Shown piece by piece: positions 29,293 to 37,075 of a stretch of DNA of 64,000 bases (positions are counted from its first letter, which is position 1; each line of letters starts with the position of its first letter). The notes below the pieces were generated by a model. That model searched no databases and had not been told where the DNA came from. It saw only the letters and a list, made by a program, of their open reading frames with translations. Source of the stretch: Bacillota bacterium. GTDB lineage: Bacteria > Bacillota > UBA4882 > UBA8346. Location of the stretch: assembly GCA_023417475.1 (NCBI GenBank), contig JAEZFP010000073.1, positions 33,221 to 97,220 on the forward strand. Reading direction: 5' to 3'. The position numbers and the translations under genes were made by a program.

Positions 29293-30059
29293 GCTTACTT
29301 CAGGTTAGCAATTTGACAATGCAATTCGGCGGTTTGACCGCGGTCAAGGAACTCAACCTGTACCTCGACTCCGGTGAAATTATCGCCTTGATCGGGCCGA
29401 ACGGGGCTGGGAAAACCACGGCCTTTAACATGATCACCGGAGTTTACACGCCAACCCAAGGCCAAGTGATGTTTGACGGCCAAAACATCACCGGCAGACG
29501 GTCGGACCAGATCACCGCCTGCGGGATTGCCCGGACTTTTCAAAACATCCGGCTGTTTAAGGACCTGTCGGTGCTGGACAACGTGCTGATCGCCAATCAC
29601 GTCCATTTGAAGTCTAATTTCGCCGCGGCGATTTTGAAACTCCCCGGGTACCGGGTTCAGGAAAAGGCTATGCGGGAAAAATCCTTGGCATTGCTGGAAC
29701 GGGTCGGCTTGGGGAAACTCATTCACGAGAAGGCCAGTTCACTGCCGTACGGCTTGCAGCGGCGCTTAGAGATCGCCCGGGCGTTGGCGACCCATCCCCA
29801 AATTTTGCTGTTGGATGAGCCGGCGGCGGGGATGAATCCGAAAGAGACCGTTGATTTGACGCAGTTTATCAAAGAGATCCGCGATGAATACAAGCTGACG
29901 ATCTTAATGATTGAACATCATATGGATGTGGTCATGGGGATTTCGCAACGAATTTATGTGCTTGATTACGGTGTCACCATCGCCAGCGGCACGCCGCATG
30001 AGATTCAAAACAATCCGCGGGTCATCGAGGCTTATCTGGGGGTGGAAGAGCATGCTTAA
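29289..30059 (+). CDS. livG: Branched-chain amino acid ABC ATPase LivG
   Basis: A 256-residue ATPase with Walker A GPNGAGKTT, Q-loop region ARTFQNIRLF, the signature region SLPYGLQRRLEIARAL (canonical for LivG) and Walker B ILLLDEPAAGMNPKE, then switch His in IEHHMD. Overlaps livM by 4 bases and livF by 8, after GGAGGTG. Confidence 0.94.
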   Translation: MSLLQVSNLTMQFGGLTAVKELNLYLDSGEIIALIGPNGAGKTTAFNMITGVYTPTQGQVMFDGQNITGRRSDQITACGIARTFQNIRLFKDLSVLDNVLIANHVHLKSNFAAAILKLPGYRVQEKAMREKSLALLERVGLGKLIHEKASSLPYGLQRRLEIARALATHPQILLLDEPAAGMNPKETVDLTQFIKEIRDEYKLTILMIEHHMDVVMGISQRIYVLDYGVTIASGTPHEIQNNPRVIEAYLGVEEHA

Positions 30060-30774
30060 ACTGGATAATCTCGTCGTCACATACGGCGGTATCGAAGCCC
30101 TCAAAGGGATTAGCTTGGAGGTTGCGGAAGGCAAGATCGTCACCCTGGTCGGTGCCAACGGCGCTGGGAAAAGCACGACCTTACGGACCATCATGGGGTT
30201 GGTCAAGCCGGTTAGCGGCGGCATTACCTATAAAGGCCTGGATTTGCTAAAGGAGAAGACGCAAAACTTCGCCAAAAATGGGATCACCCTGGTTCCGGAA
30301 GGACGGCGGGTTTTTGCGAATCTGACCGTCTTGGAGAACCTGAAAATCGGCGCCTTTTACCGGAGCGACGTCAAGGGAATTCAAGACGATATTGACTGGG
30401 TTTATACCCTTTTTCCCATCTTAAAGCAGCGGTCCTGGCAACAGGCGGGGACGCTCTCCGGTGGCGAACAACAGATGCTGGCGGTGGGCAGAGCGTTGTT
30501 GTCCCGGCCCAAACTGTTAATGATGGACGAACCGTCGTTGGGGTTGGCGCCAATGATTGTCAAAGAGATCTTCCGGATCATCCAGGAGATTCATAAACAA
30601 GGCGTGACGATTCTGTTGATCGAACAGAACGCCAACGCTGCCTTGCACATCGCCGATCAAGGCTTTGTCATGGAGACCGGCCGGATTACCCTGCAAGGAC
30701 CGGGTAAAGAATTGTTGGCGAATGAAGAGGTTAAAAGTGCCTACTTGGGCCATAGTGCTGCCAAGCAGGCTTAA
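30052..30774 (+). CDS. livF: Branched-chain amino acid ABC ATPase LivF
   Basis: A 240-residue ATPase with Walker A GANGAGKST, VPEGRRVFANLTV, signature LSGGEQQMLAVGRAL, Walker B LLMMDEPSLGLAP and switch His region LIEQNANAAL (Gln-type, usual in LivF). The ATG lies within the last codons of livG. Last gene of the liv operon, before a strong terminator. Confidence 0.94.
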   Translation: MLKLDNLVVTYGGIEALKGISLEVAEGKIVTLVGANGAGKSTTLRTIMGLVKPVSGGITYKGLDLLKEKTQNFAKNGITLVPEGRRVFANLTVLENLKIGAFYRSDVKGIQDDIDWVYTLFPILKQRSWQQAGTLSGGEQQMLAVGRALLSRPKLLMMDEPSLGLAPMIVKEIFRIIQEIHKQGVTILLIEQNANAALHIADQGFVMETGRITLQGPGKELLANEEVKSAYLGHSAAKQA

Positions 30775-30799
30775 AGACAACGGGCGATTTTTGCAAAAC

Positions 30800-30831
30800 A
30801 AAGAGACCGGGTTAACTGCCCGGTCTCTTTT
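30800..30831 (+). terminator. Terminator of the liv operon
   Basis: A 12-bp perfect stem, AAAGAGACCGGG with CCCGGTCTCTTT, has a 7-base loop. Few T follow outside the stem, but the A/T tails pair in a way typical of bidirectional terminators. Confidence 0.85.
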
Positions 30832-30833
30832 AG

Positions 30834-31157
30834 TTATCCACAACCGAAGCCCGTTCGGTCAGGCAATGAGATCGTTTACTAACAAAACGAGTTGAGTTAT
30901 TCACAGAACGATCTACGTTATTAACAAAACGAGCTGAGTTATTCACAGAACGATCTACGTTACTAACAAAATAAGCTGAGTTATTCACAGAACGATCTAC
31001 GTTATTAACAAAATGAGCTGAGTTATTCACAGAACGATCTACGTTATTAACAAAATGAGCTGAGTTATTCACAGAACGATCTATGTTATTAACAAAATGA
31101 TCTACGTTATTCACAAAATGAGATCATTGAGTTACAAAATGGGATCAGTTATCCACA
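30834..31157 (+). repeat. 21-bp periodic array of DnaA-box-like 9-mers
   Basis: Twelve 9-mers of the form TTAYTMACA lie in the same direction at exactly 21-bp steps: starts 30876, 30897, 30918, 30939, 30960, 30981, 31002, 31023, 31044, 31065, 31086 and 31107. TTATTCACA, which fits the DnaA box TTATNCACA, mostly alternates with TTATTAACA or TTACTAACA, giving a 42-bp higher-order period. GATC recurs in most 42-bp units. Two perfect consensus DnaA boxes, TTATCCACA, flank the array at 30834 and 31149. 21 bp is two helical turns, so all boxes face the same side. No replication gene is nearby. A DnaA-titration or replication-control site is the leading guess. A minus-strand frame stays open across the repeats, but that follows from a repeat length divisible by three. 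Confidence 0.8.
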
Positions 31158-31191
31158 AAATGCTCGTTTAGGCCGGACTTTTCCGGGAGGA

Positions 31192-31389
31192 TTACCCTTC
31201 AAACAGCTCGTCCATTAACCGGTTGATTTTCTTTTCCCGATTGGCGCGGGCGGCCGGGTCGATCCGGATCTCAAGCACGTCGCCTTCTCGCGCTCCCGGA
31301 ATTAACCGGCGGGGAATTAATGCCGTGGTCCGGTCGGGCAGTTCGACCACGGCGGCATCCTCTTCAAACCGGTCGATAATCACTTTCAT
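31192..31389 (-). CDS. DUF3006 family protein
   Basis: A 65-residue small acidic/basic protein, MKVIIDRFEEDAAVVELPDR...IPGAREGDVLEIRIDP, matching the DUF3006 pattern. This family is frequently found next to ComEC-like metallo-beta-lactamase proteins, as here, where it overlaps the upstream gene by one base (TGATG). Function unknown. Confidence 0.85.
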   Translation of the reverse strand: MKVIIDRFEEDAAVVELPDRTTALIPRRLIPGAREGDVLEIRIDPAARANREKKINRLMDELFEG

Positions 31390-32285
31390 CAGTAGGTTTT
31401 CATTCCCTTCGCCGTTTGGACGGTTAATTTTTGACCGTCGCTCGTGACTGTGACCGTTCCGTCCTGATCGGTCCGGTAAATTGCAATCCCCATTTTTCGC
31501 AGTTTAGTTAGCGTCGTCGGATGGGGATGGTGATAGCTGTTATTTTTGCCCAGCGAGATGACGGCGATCTTCGGCGCGACTTGATTTAAAAATTCCTGAC
31601 TGGTCGAGGAGCGACTGCCGTGATGGCCGACTTTAAGCAGGTCGGCGTGGAGCGAGGCCGCTCGTTGCAGCATCTCCCGTTCCGACAGACTTTCGGCGTC
31701 GCCAGTAAGCAGCAGGGTTGTTTTCCGGTAGGTGATTTTGGTGACAACGCTATAGTTGTTCAAATCTTCATAGGTACTGCCGTTGGGGGCCAACAAATCC
31801 ACCTGCGTGTTGGAGTCTAAATTAAAATGGATTCCCGCTTTGGCCGGAGTAATCTTCAGTCCGCTTGCTTTGACAGCCTGCAATAGTTCTTCAAACGTGC
31901 GGGTGGTGGCGGCGGCTTTCGGCAGGTAGAGCCGACCGATGCCATAGCGGCGAATGACCGTTGGCAAACCGCCGATATGGTCTTCGTGTGGATGCGTTCC
32001 GATCACTACGTCGAGTTTGGCGCCACCGCTACGGTCGATGGCAGCGCAAACCGCGTCGGCGCTTTCGTGAGTACCGGCGTCAATCAGCATCCGGCGGCCG
32101 GTGGGCGTTCGGATTAACATAGCGTCACCTTGGCCCACATCAATAAAGGTCGCGGTGAAACGGGGCAACGGACTTGCCAACGGCCCGCCGACATTGGTGC
32201 CGGAGTTGAAATGGATACCAAACATCAAGGCCGTGATGAAGCAGAGCAACAATAGGAATGTAAAGGAACTTTTTCGAATAATCAT
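31389..32285 (-). CDS. ComEC-like MBL-fold hydrolase, secreted or membrane-anchored
   Basis: A 298-residue protein with an N-terminal hydrophobic anchor (FTFLLLLCFITALMFGI) and a metallo-beta-lactamase domain like the C-terminal domain of ComEC. Motifs are FIDVGQGDAMLI, THPHEDHIGG (metal site HxHxDH), LLTGDAE and KVGHHGSRSSTS. Stand-alone forms occur widely in Firmicutes and may be extracytoplasmic nucleases or phosphodiesterases. No ComEC channel domain is present. ATG follows GGAG. The DUF3006 gene is co-translated. Confidence 0.88.
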   Translation of the reverse strand: MIIRKSSFTFLLLLCFITALMFGIHFNSGTNVGGPLASPLPRFTATFIDVGQGDAMLIRTPTGRRMLIDAGTHESADAVCAAIDRSGGAKLDVVIGTHPHEDHIGGLPTVIRRYGIGRLYLPKAAATTRTFEELLQAVKASGLKITPAKAGIHFNLDSNTQVDLLAPNGSTYEDLNNYSVVTKITYRKTTLLLTGDAESLSEREMLQRAASLHADLLKVGHHGSRSSTSQEFLNQVAPKIAVISLGKNNSYHHPHPTTLTKLRKMGIAIYRTDQDGTVTVTSDGQKLTVQTAKGMKTY

Positions 32286-32643
32286 GAGTTTACTCCGTTT
32301 TGCTGGATTGAATGGATATTGCCGATTCGCTTGATAAATTCGCGAGCGACGCCGCCATTCCTGCCGCCAAAACGTCAGGTAAGGACAAATCAGCGGGGGA
32401 ATATTTTTTTCGTTGGTGAGTATTGATAATTTTCCGAATTGGACATATTCGGCGGAGGTCGCCCATATAATTTACTACAAGGATGAGAACAACAAAATTC
32501 AAGGGGGAGATTGACTTGAGTGGTATACGAAGGCTTCAGCAATTTCCGGACGTAACGCAGAGGAGAAGTCAAGCTGGATAAAACAGCAAAGCATGCCACG
32601 GAAGCTGGACTTCCCCGCCGGTCTGGGGAAAGGAGGTTTCCCA
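32286..32643. other. Intergenic region with possible promoter and hairpin
   Basis: 358 bases between divergent genes. A TATAAT hexamer lies at 32466-32471 without a clear -35 box. A 21-codon frame starting with TTG at 32516 after AAGGGGGAGA could be a leader peptide; support is weak. A hairpin TTCCCC / GGGGAA (32611-32616 with 32625-32630) abuts the Shine-Dalgarno of the small gene that follows. Confidence 0.45.
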
Positions 32644-32778
32644 ATGGAAATTCGGATTAAAACCGATCCCAACAAAGAGAAAAGCTTGGTCAGACCCATC
32701 CTCTATTGTGTAACCATGATAACATTCTGCGTGGTACTGCTCAGTTTACTGAAGTTGTTTCAAGTATTAAACTTTTAA
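32644..32778 (+). CDS. Small single-pass membrane protein
   Basis: A 44-residue ORF with a very strong AAAGGAGG site 7 bases before ATG and a good terminator right after the stop. A charged N-terminus (MEIRIKTDPNKEKSL) is followed by one transmembrane helix (PILYCVTMITFCVVLLSLL). Not recognised; the expression signals argue that it is real. A hairpin overlapping the approach to the ribosome site suggests translational control. Confidence 0.65.
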   Translation: MEIRIKTDPNKEKSLVRPILYCVTMITFCVVLLSLLKLFQVLNF

Positions 32779-32791
32779 CCGCAAACCAATG

Positions 32792-32812
32792 GAGCCGCAA
32801 GGCTCTTTTTTT
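32792..32812 (+). terminator. Rho-independent terminator
   Basis: GAGCC-GCAA-GGCTC followed by seven T, right after the small membrane protein gene. Confidence 0.9.
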
Positions 32813-32916
32813 ATTCCGATGTACAAAGTCCCCGGTTGTTTGGGGAATATCCTGGGATAAGCAGTCATATACATACCAAGGGAGCGAAGCTTCTAAAAAA
32901 ATAAGGAGGTGGAACG

Positions 32917-33567
32917 ATGAAAAAAATATGGGTGCTTTTGACGCTGCTGAGTCTGATCTTCATCCCGGCGATCAGTACCTTAGGGGCCGTCAACGTTTAT
33001 CTCGACAGTATGGGTGGACAAGGCAACTATGAAGGGAAAGTGCTGGGAGCTGAGATGGTCGATGCGGATCTGGCATTAACGTTTGGGGGCTTTGAAGTTT
33101 GCGGTGAAAAATGGAAGGTTGGGTTGGAACACGGTTGGGGCGATTACGCCGATTTTGATTATCGTCTCAACGATCTCAAACTGGGTTATAAAATCATTGA
33201 AACCGCCGACTTCAAGACCGACCTCACCGTGTCCTATGTGAAAATTGACGACAGCGATTCGATTGCCGGAAAAGTCAACGGGTTATCCATCGGAGCCGAT
33301 TTAATCTACAACTTTGGGGATAAGCTCCATGCCGAACTGGACCTGGCCTATGCCATTGACGGGGATTCCGGCGATTCATTTTTCACGCCGGTGGTCGATA
33401 ATGTTAAAATAAGTTCGGTTAAATTCAAACTGAACTATCAGTTCACTGATAATTGGGGCGCTTACTTGGGTTACCGTTATCGCTCTGTGGTCCTGAAAAA
33501 CGATAGCCTGAAGTTATTGGAAACAACGACCTCCGGCGCGGTGTTGGGTATTAATTACCGTTTTTGA
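32917..33567 (+). CDS. Putative outer-membrane beta-barrel protein
   Basis: A 216-residue protein with a signal peptide (MKKIWVLLTLLSLIFIPAISTLGA). The rest is rich in alternating hydrophobic/polar strands with Gly, Asp and aromatic residues, for example FKTDLTVSYVKID and WGAYLGYRYRSVVLKN, and it ends in ...VLGINYRF. The final Phe preceded by Tyr at -3 is the classical BAM-recognition signature of outer-membrane barrels. AAGGAGGTGG precedes the ATG. No family name can be given. Together with the secretin it supports a diderm envelope. Confidence 0.75.
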   Translation: MKKIWVLLTLLSLIFIPAISTLGAVNVYLDSMGGQGNYEGKVLGAEMVDADLALTFGGFEVCGEKWKVGLEHGWGDYADFDYRLNDLKLGYKIIETADFKTDLTVSYVKIDDSDSIAGKVNGLSIGADLIYNFGDKLHAELDLAYAIDGDSGDSFFTPVVDNVKISSVKFKLNYQFTDNWGAYLGYRYRSVVLKNDSLKLLETTTSGAVLGINYRF

Positions 33568-33593
33568 TGCGGATCAATTGTAGCATAATGATC

Positions 33594-33630
33594 AAAAAAA
33601 GCCTGCCTCGCAAGGAGACAGGCTTTTTTT
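33594..33630. terminator. Bidirectional terminator between convergent genes
   Basis: A run of A, then GCCTG-c-CTC-gcaag-GAG-a-CAGGC, then a run of T. The A-run/T-run symmetry lets it serve the beta-barrel gene on plus and the bat operon on minus. Confidence 0.9.
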
Positions 33631-33634
33631 ATTG

Positions 33635-34414
33635 TTATATTTCCGTGACCGTCCGCGCTTCAATCCACCCTTGTTTCCGGTCGGGGCGTTGCACTTTCAG
33701 CCAGCCCGACTTTTGTTCCAGGATCTCCACTTGGCTTCCCGGCGGCAACTGGTAGAAGACGGTGGCGTTTGGACTCGGTTCATAACGGACCGTGCCGTCA
33801 GTCACCGCAATGGCAATATTGCGGTTTTGCAGGTTTAGCGTTGCAACGGTGACGGTGAGGCTTAAGCCAAAGATGATCGCCGCCAAGGAAAGTCCGCCGG
33901 TCCGGTACCATTTGGAGCGGCCCCGTTCCGGGTTCGGCACCAGTAATATTACGATCACCAAACCAATCAATAGGAAGAACGCGCCGCTGGTGACCGCCAA
34001 CCCCGTATCGAGCGGGAGCAAATGCGTCAGCCATGAATCAAAACCTCGCGGGGAAGCGGTCTGCCCCGGCGTCAGTTTGGACTGGACAAAGTTGCGATTG
34101 GCCAATAACTCGGGATCATGCGGCATGAGCCGGCGAGCTTTTTCATAATACAAAATGGCTTGGCCGGATTGGCCCAGTCGATAATAAGCGTTTCCCAAGT
34201 TGAAGTAGAGATTGCCGCTGGCAACGCCGGTATTCAAAAGTTGCTGATAAGCGGCGACTGCCCGGGTATAATCGCCTTGCCCATAGTAGCGGTTGGCCTG
34301 GTTAAAAAGTTGTTGGGAGACGCCGGCCGCGGCCCGGACCGCTGGCGATAGACCGACCAGGAAGATCAGCGCCAGGATGATTTGGGACAATGGTTTGATA
34401 CGGTCGAATCGCAT
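33635..34414 (-). CDS. batE: BatE-like TPR and SH3 protein
   Basis: A 259-residue last gene of the bat operon. A signal or anchor segment (~10-30) is followed by three TPR units (AANRYYGQGDYTRAVAAYQQLL, LYFNLGNAYYRLGQSGQAILYYEKAR), two transmembrane helices (~140-160, ~178-198) and a C-terminal bacterial SH3 domain with DGTVRYEPSPNATVFYQLPPGSQVEIL...WIEA. This is the BatE architecture; the role in the Bat complex is unknown. Confidence 0.82.
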   Translation of the reverse strand: MRFDRIKPLSQIILALIFLVGLSPAVRAAAGVSQQLFNQANRYYGQGDYTRAVAAYQQLLNTGVASGNLYFNLGNAYYRLGQSGQAILYYEKARRLMPHDPELLANRNFVQSKLTPGQTASPRGFDSWLTHLLPLDTGLAVTSGAFFLLIGLVIVILLVPNPERGRSKWYRTGGLSLAAIIFGLSLTVTVATLNLQNRNIAIAVTDGTVRYEPSPNATVFYQLPPGSQVEILEQKSGWLKVQRPDRKQGWIEARTVTEI

Positions 34415-36229
34415 TTAAACAACCCTCCCCAATCCGGCTTGGGATTGCCGGTCGCTCCCCGGATGGTTCTCCAATCCCTTGACGATCGCCTGAACCGTCT
34501 CGCAGAGCCGGCGGGCCGCGCCGTCATGGAGCTTCGCCCCGGTAAAACGGTAGAAGTCATATTGATCGAAAAATTCTTTGATTAACGGAAGAATCTCCCC
34601 GGGAGCCTCTTGCTCGGCTAACTCAGCGACTATGGCGCCGGTGATTCCGGCGGGGGGCAGTTGATATTTTTCACCGAGAAATTCGCGGAGAATGCCGCTT
34701 AAACGGTCGAGTAAACCGGCGTAATTTTGGCTGGCAACCAATTCTTGCACTTGTTGCAGTTGCCGGGTTGCCTGCTGATTGGCGCGCAACGAACGGGCGA
34801 CCGGCGTATCGGCTTGCAACCGCCGTTGCAACCGGCGGAAAACGCTGGCGCCCGCCAGCGCCAGCAGGGGAAGGAGTTGCAGCCACCAGAACCAGGGCTG
34901 GTCCGCTAATGAATATTGCGCCGTGCGGAGCTTGCCCAGGTTTTCTTTGATGTAAACCAAATCTTGACCGGTAGCTGGAACCTGGCCGGTCTGACCGGTA
35001 GGTTGTTCGGCGTGAAAATTGGGGTTGGCTTTCACCGCCAGCGGAAGCGCCGGACTGGTAATCCGTTCAAACCGCTGCGTGGCCGGGTTAAAAAACGACA
35101 ATGAATAAGATGGTAGCTGCTTCAACTTCGCATCCAACGGAATCAGGACCTGTTCAAAAAGAACCTGGTTGCTTTGGGAAGGGTTGCCGCTACTGCTCTT
35201 GCGTTGCGGAGCATAGACTTTGAAGCCGTTTTGCCCCGGCAAGACCGGCGGACCAATGGAGTCAAAGTTTCCTGCGCCGGTGAGAGTCAGCTTGACAGTG
35301 ACCGGATCGCCTTCCGCCACTTGCTGTGGCGTTGCACTGACGGACAGTTTGAATTGGCCGATCCCTCCGGTAAAATCAGCGGGTTTGGCGCCGGGAATAT
35401 CGAGCGCCGTAAAGCGGACTGCTTTACTCTTGACCCGGATGGTCTGTTTTTGATAATCATTGAAAAAGTCATCCAGAAACGGGTCGCGGCTACGCACCGG
35501 AACCAGCACTTCGCAATCGACGGTCGCCGGTCCTAAATTGAAGGCGCCGGTTTTAACCGGAATCATGGTGGTGGTGAACTCCACCAGCTGATAAGTCTGG
35601 CCGTTCCGAACCGTTCGTTGCGAGACCGGTTTCGCCATCTTGGCCGTGACAAACTCCGATTGATTCAGCACCGGGTAACTTAGGTCATTCAGTTGAATAT
35701 CCTTCACATATAAGCGGATTGTAACGGGAAGCCGCTCTCCAAGAAAGGCGCGGCTTTTGGCGGGTTGGATCTCCAAAAGCAGCGGTTCGTCAGACTTCAC
35801 GGCGGAATTTGACCGGACACCGGTGTTTGAACCTTCGGAACGGACTTGCAGCGTCACACTGTTGGTTGCGAATTCTTTGCCGTCGACTGTCACTTGAAAC
35901 GGTCCCAGTTTATATTGGCCCGGTTTGACGGCGGTGATCAGGTATTGGAAAGAGACCTGCGAAGCGGAACGCCCGTTGATCCATTGATTTTCGGAGGATT
36001 GTCCGACAAAACGGAGGGACAACCCTTCCGGTGTAACCACTCTGGGTTGGTTGGCGGCGAACGTCCCGGTGACGGCGATGGTCAACTGGACGGTCTCGTC
36101 AATCATTATCGTGCCGGTCTCAAGTTCGGCTTTGGCGGCAACCCCCAGGGTTCCCGAGGCGACCGCCAACAATAAAATCAACGCAACGCTCGTTATCATA
36201 GGGATTTTTGTGAAACGGAGCGACCGCAT
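34415..36229 (-). CDS. batD: BatD-family protein (aerotolerance operon)
   Basis: A 604-residue exported protein. It has a signal peptide (~1-32), several Ig-like beta-domains with GETVQLTIAVTG-like openings (LETGTIMIDETVQLTIAVTGTF; VAEGDPVTVKLTLTGAGNFDSIG), the BatD hallmark FQYLITAVKPGQYKLGPFQVTVDG, a transmembrane helix near 455-470 and a cytoplasmic helical tail. The stop abuts the batE start. BatD is thought to work with BatA/B at the membrane; no biochemical activity is known. Confidence 0.87.
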   Translation of the reverse strand: MRSLRFTKIPMITSVALILLLAVASGTLGVAAKAELETGTIMIDETVQLTIAVTGTFAANQPRVVTPEGLSLRFVGQSSENQWINGRSASQVSFQYLITAVKPGQYKLGPFQVTVDGKEFATNSVTLQVRSEGSNTGVRSNSAVKSDEPLLLEIQPAKSRAFLGERLPVTIRLYVKDIQLNDLSYPVLNQSEFVTAKMAKPVSQRTVRNGQTYQLVEFTTTMIPVKTGAFNLGPATVDCEVLVPVRSRDPFLDDFFNDYQKQTIRVKSKAVRFTALDIPGAKPADFTGGIGQFKLSVSATPQQVAEGDPVTVKLTLTGAGNFDSIGPPVLPGQNGFKVYAPQRKSSSGNPSQSNQVLFEQVLIPLDAKLKQLPSYSLSFFNPATQRFERITSPALPLAVKANPNFHAEQPTGQTGQVPATGQDLVYIKENLGKLRTAQYSLADQPWFWWLQLLPLLALAGASVFRRLQRRLQADTPVARSLRANQQATRQLQQVQELVASQNYAGLLDRLSGILREFLGEKYQLPPAGITGAIVAELAEQEAPGEILPLIKEFFDQYDFYRFTGAKLHDGAARRLCETVQAIVKGLENHPGSDRQSQAGLGRVV

Positions 36230-36285
36230 GCATTGTCACATCCTTATCGGTTAGTGCAGTGAAATCGACAGTATTATATCATAAA

Positions 36286-37017
36286 TTACCAATCTTTGTC
36301 GGTGGTCGTTTTGCCGGGAACGACCGGCCCGTGATATTGCGCGGCGTTTTCGGACATTTTCAGTAACGCGGCCGCCTCTTCCTTGGTCATCGCCCCTTGA
36401 TTGGGTTTGGATGCGCCATTGCCCGGTTTTGATTGGTTGTTTTGGTTTGCTTGGCTGTTGTTGTTTTTTTGATTTTTCGGTTGATCGTTAGCTTGCGACT
36501 GTTCCGGGGTATTTTGCTTGTGTTGCGCCGCTTCCAACCGAAGTTTGGTCAATTCGTAATTATATTTGGCGTCAAGATCGGCGGGGTTGGCAATGATCGC
36601 TTTTTGATAGCTGTCCAAGGCGGCCTGATAGCCGGCGTTTGATTGAGTTGCTTTTTCAGCCGTTTTAAATAAGCCATTGCCCAATTGATAATAGACGGGG
36701 TTGGCAACGGTCTTTTTCCGGTTTTTGCTTTTGAGAGTCTCAACTTGCTTTGCCGCTTGGTTCAGGAATTTTAGCGAACTTGCCAGATTTCCCTGCAGGT
36801 AATCGCAAAGCCCCAAGTTGTGCGCGGGCGCCGGAGCTTTCGGAGCCTGGCGTTGTAATTGTTGATACCCGCGGCGCGCTTGGTCGAGCGCACCGGACTG
36901 AAAGGCGCGGTTCGCTTGCGTCATCCGTAGGCTATTTCCCCAAACCAGCCAAGCGATAATAGCCAATCCGATAACGCCGCTTGCGATCGTGAGCTTTATT
37001 TTGGTCGATGGTTTCAC
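36286..37017 (-). CDS. batC: BatC-like TPR membrane protein
   Basis: A 243-residue protein starting at GTG 5 bases after AAAGGAGG. One transmembrane helix (~9-27) precedes TPR repeats (NRAFQSGALDQARRGYQQLQRQ, ALDSYQKAIIANPADLDAKYNYELTKLRLE), followed by a Gln/Asn-rich linker typical of BatC. A short conserved tail (MTKEEAAALLKMSENAA) ends it. The longer upstream frame overlaps batB and has no ribosome site. Confidence 0.8.
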   Translation of the reverse strand: MKPSTKIKLTIASGVIGLAIIAWLVWGNSLRMTQANRAFQSGALDQARRGYQQLQRQAPKAPAPAHNLGLCDYLQGNLASSLKFLNQAAKQVETLKSKNRKKTVANPVYYQLGNGLFKTAEKATQSNAGYQAALDSYQKAIIANPADLDAKYNYELTKLRLEAAQHKQNTPEQSQANDQPKNQKNNNSQANQNNQSKPGNGASKPNQGAMTKEEAAALLKMSENAAQYHGPVVPGKTTTDKDW

Positions 37018-37075
37018 CGGGGCGCCTCCTTTTTCAAACGTCTGATTCAAGCGTTCGGGTGACAAAATTATTGTT

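Noticed and set aside
30830..31114. Minus-strand frame of 94 codons with VNNxxxx heptads across the 21-bp array
   Set aside because: It exists because the repeat unit is a multiple of three, has no ribosome site, runs into the liv terminator, and differences between copies are not biased to silent changes. Kept only as an alternative explanation.
30834..31157. CRISPR array
   Set aside because: The units are contiguous with no unique spacers, and no cas genes are near.
32516..32581. 21-codon TTG-started leader peptide
   Set aside because: Only a purine-rich stretch supports it; the peptide has no recognisable pattern.
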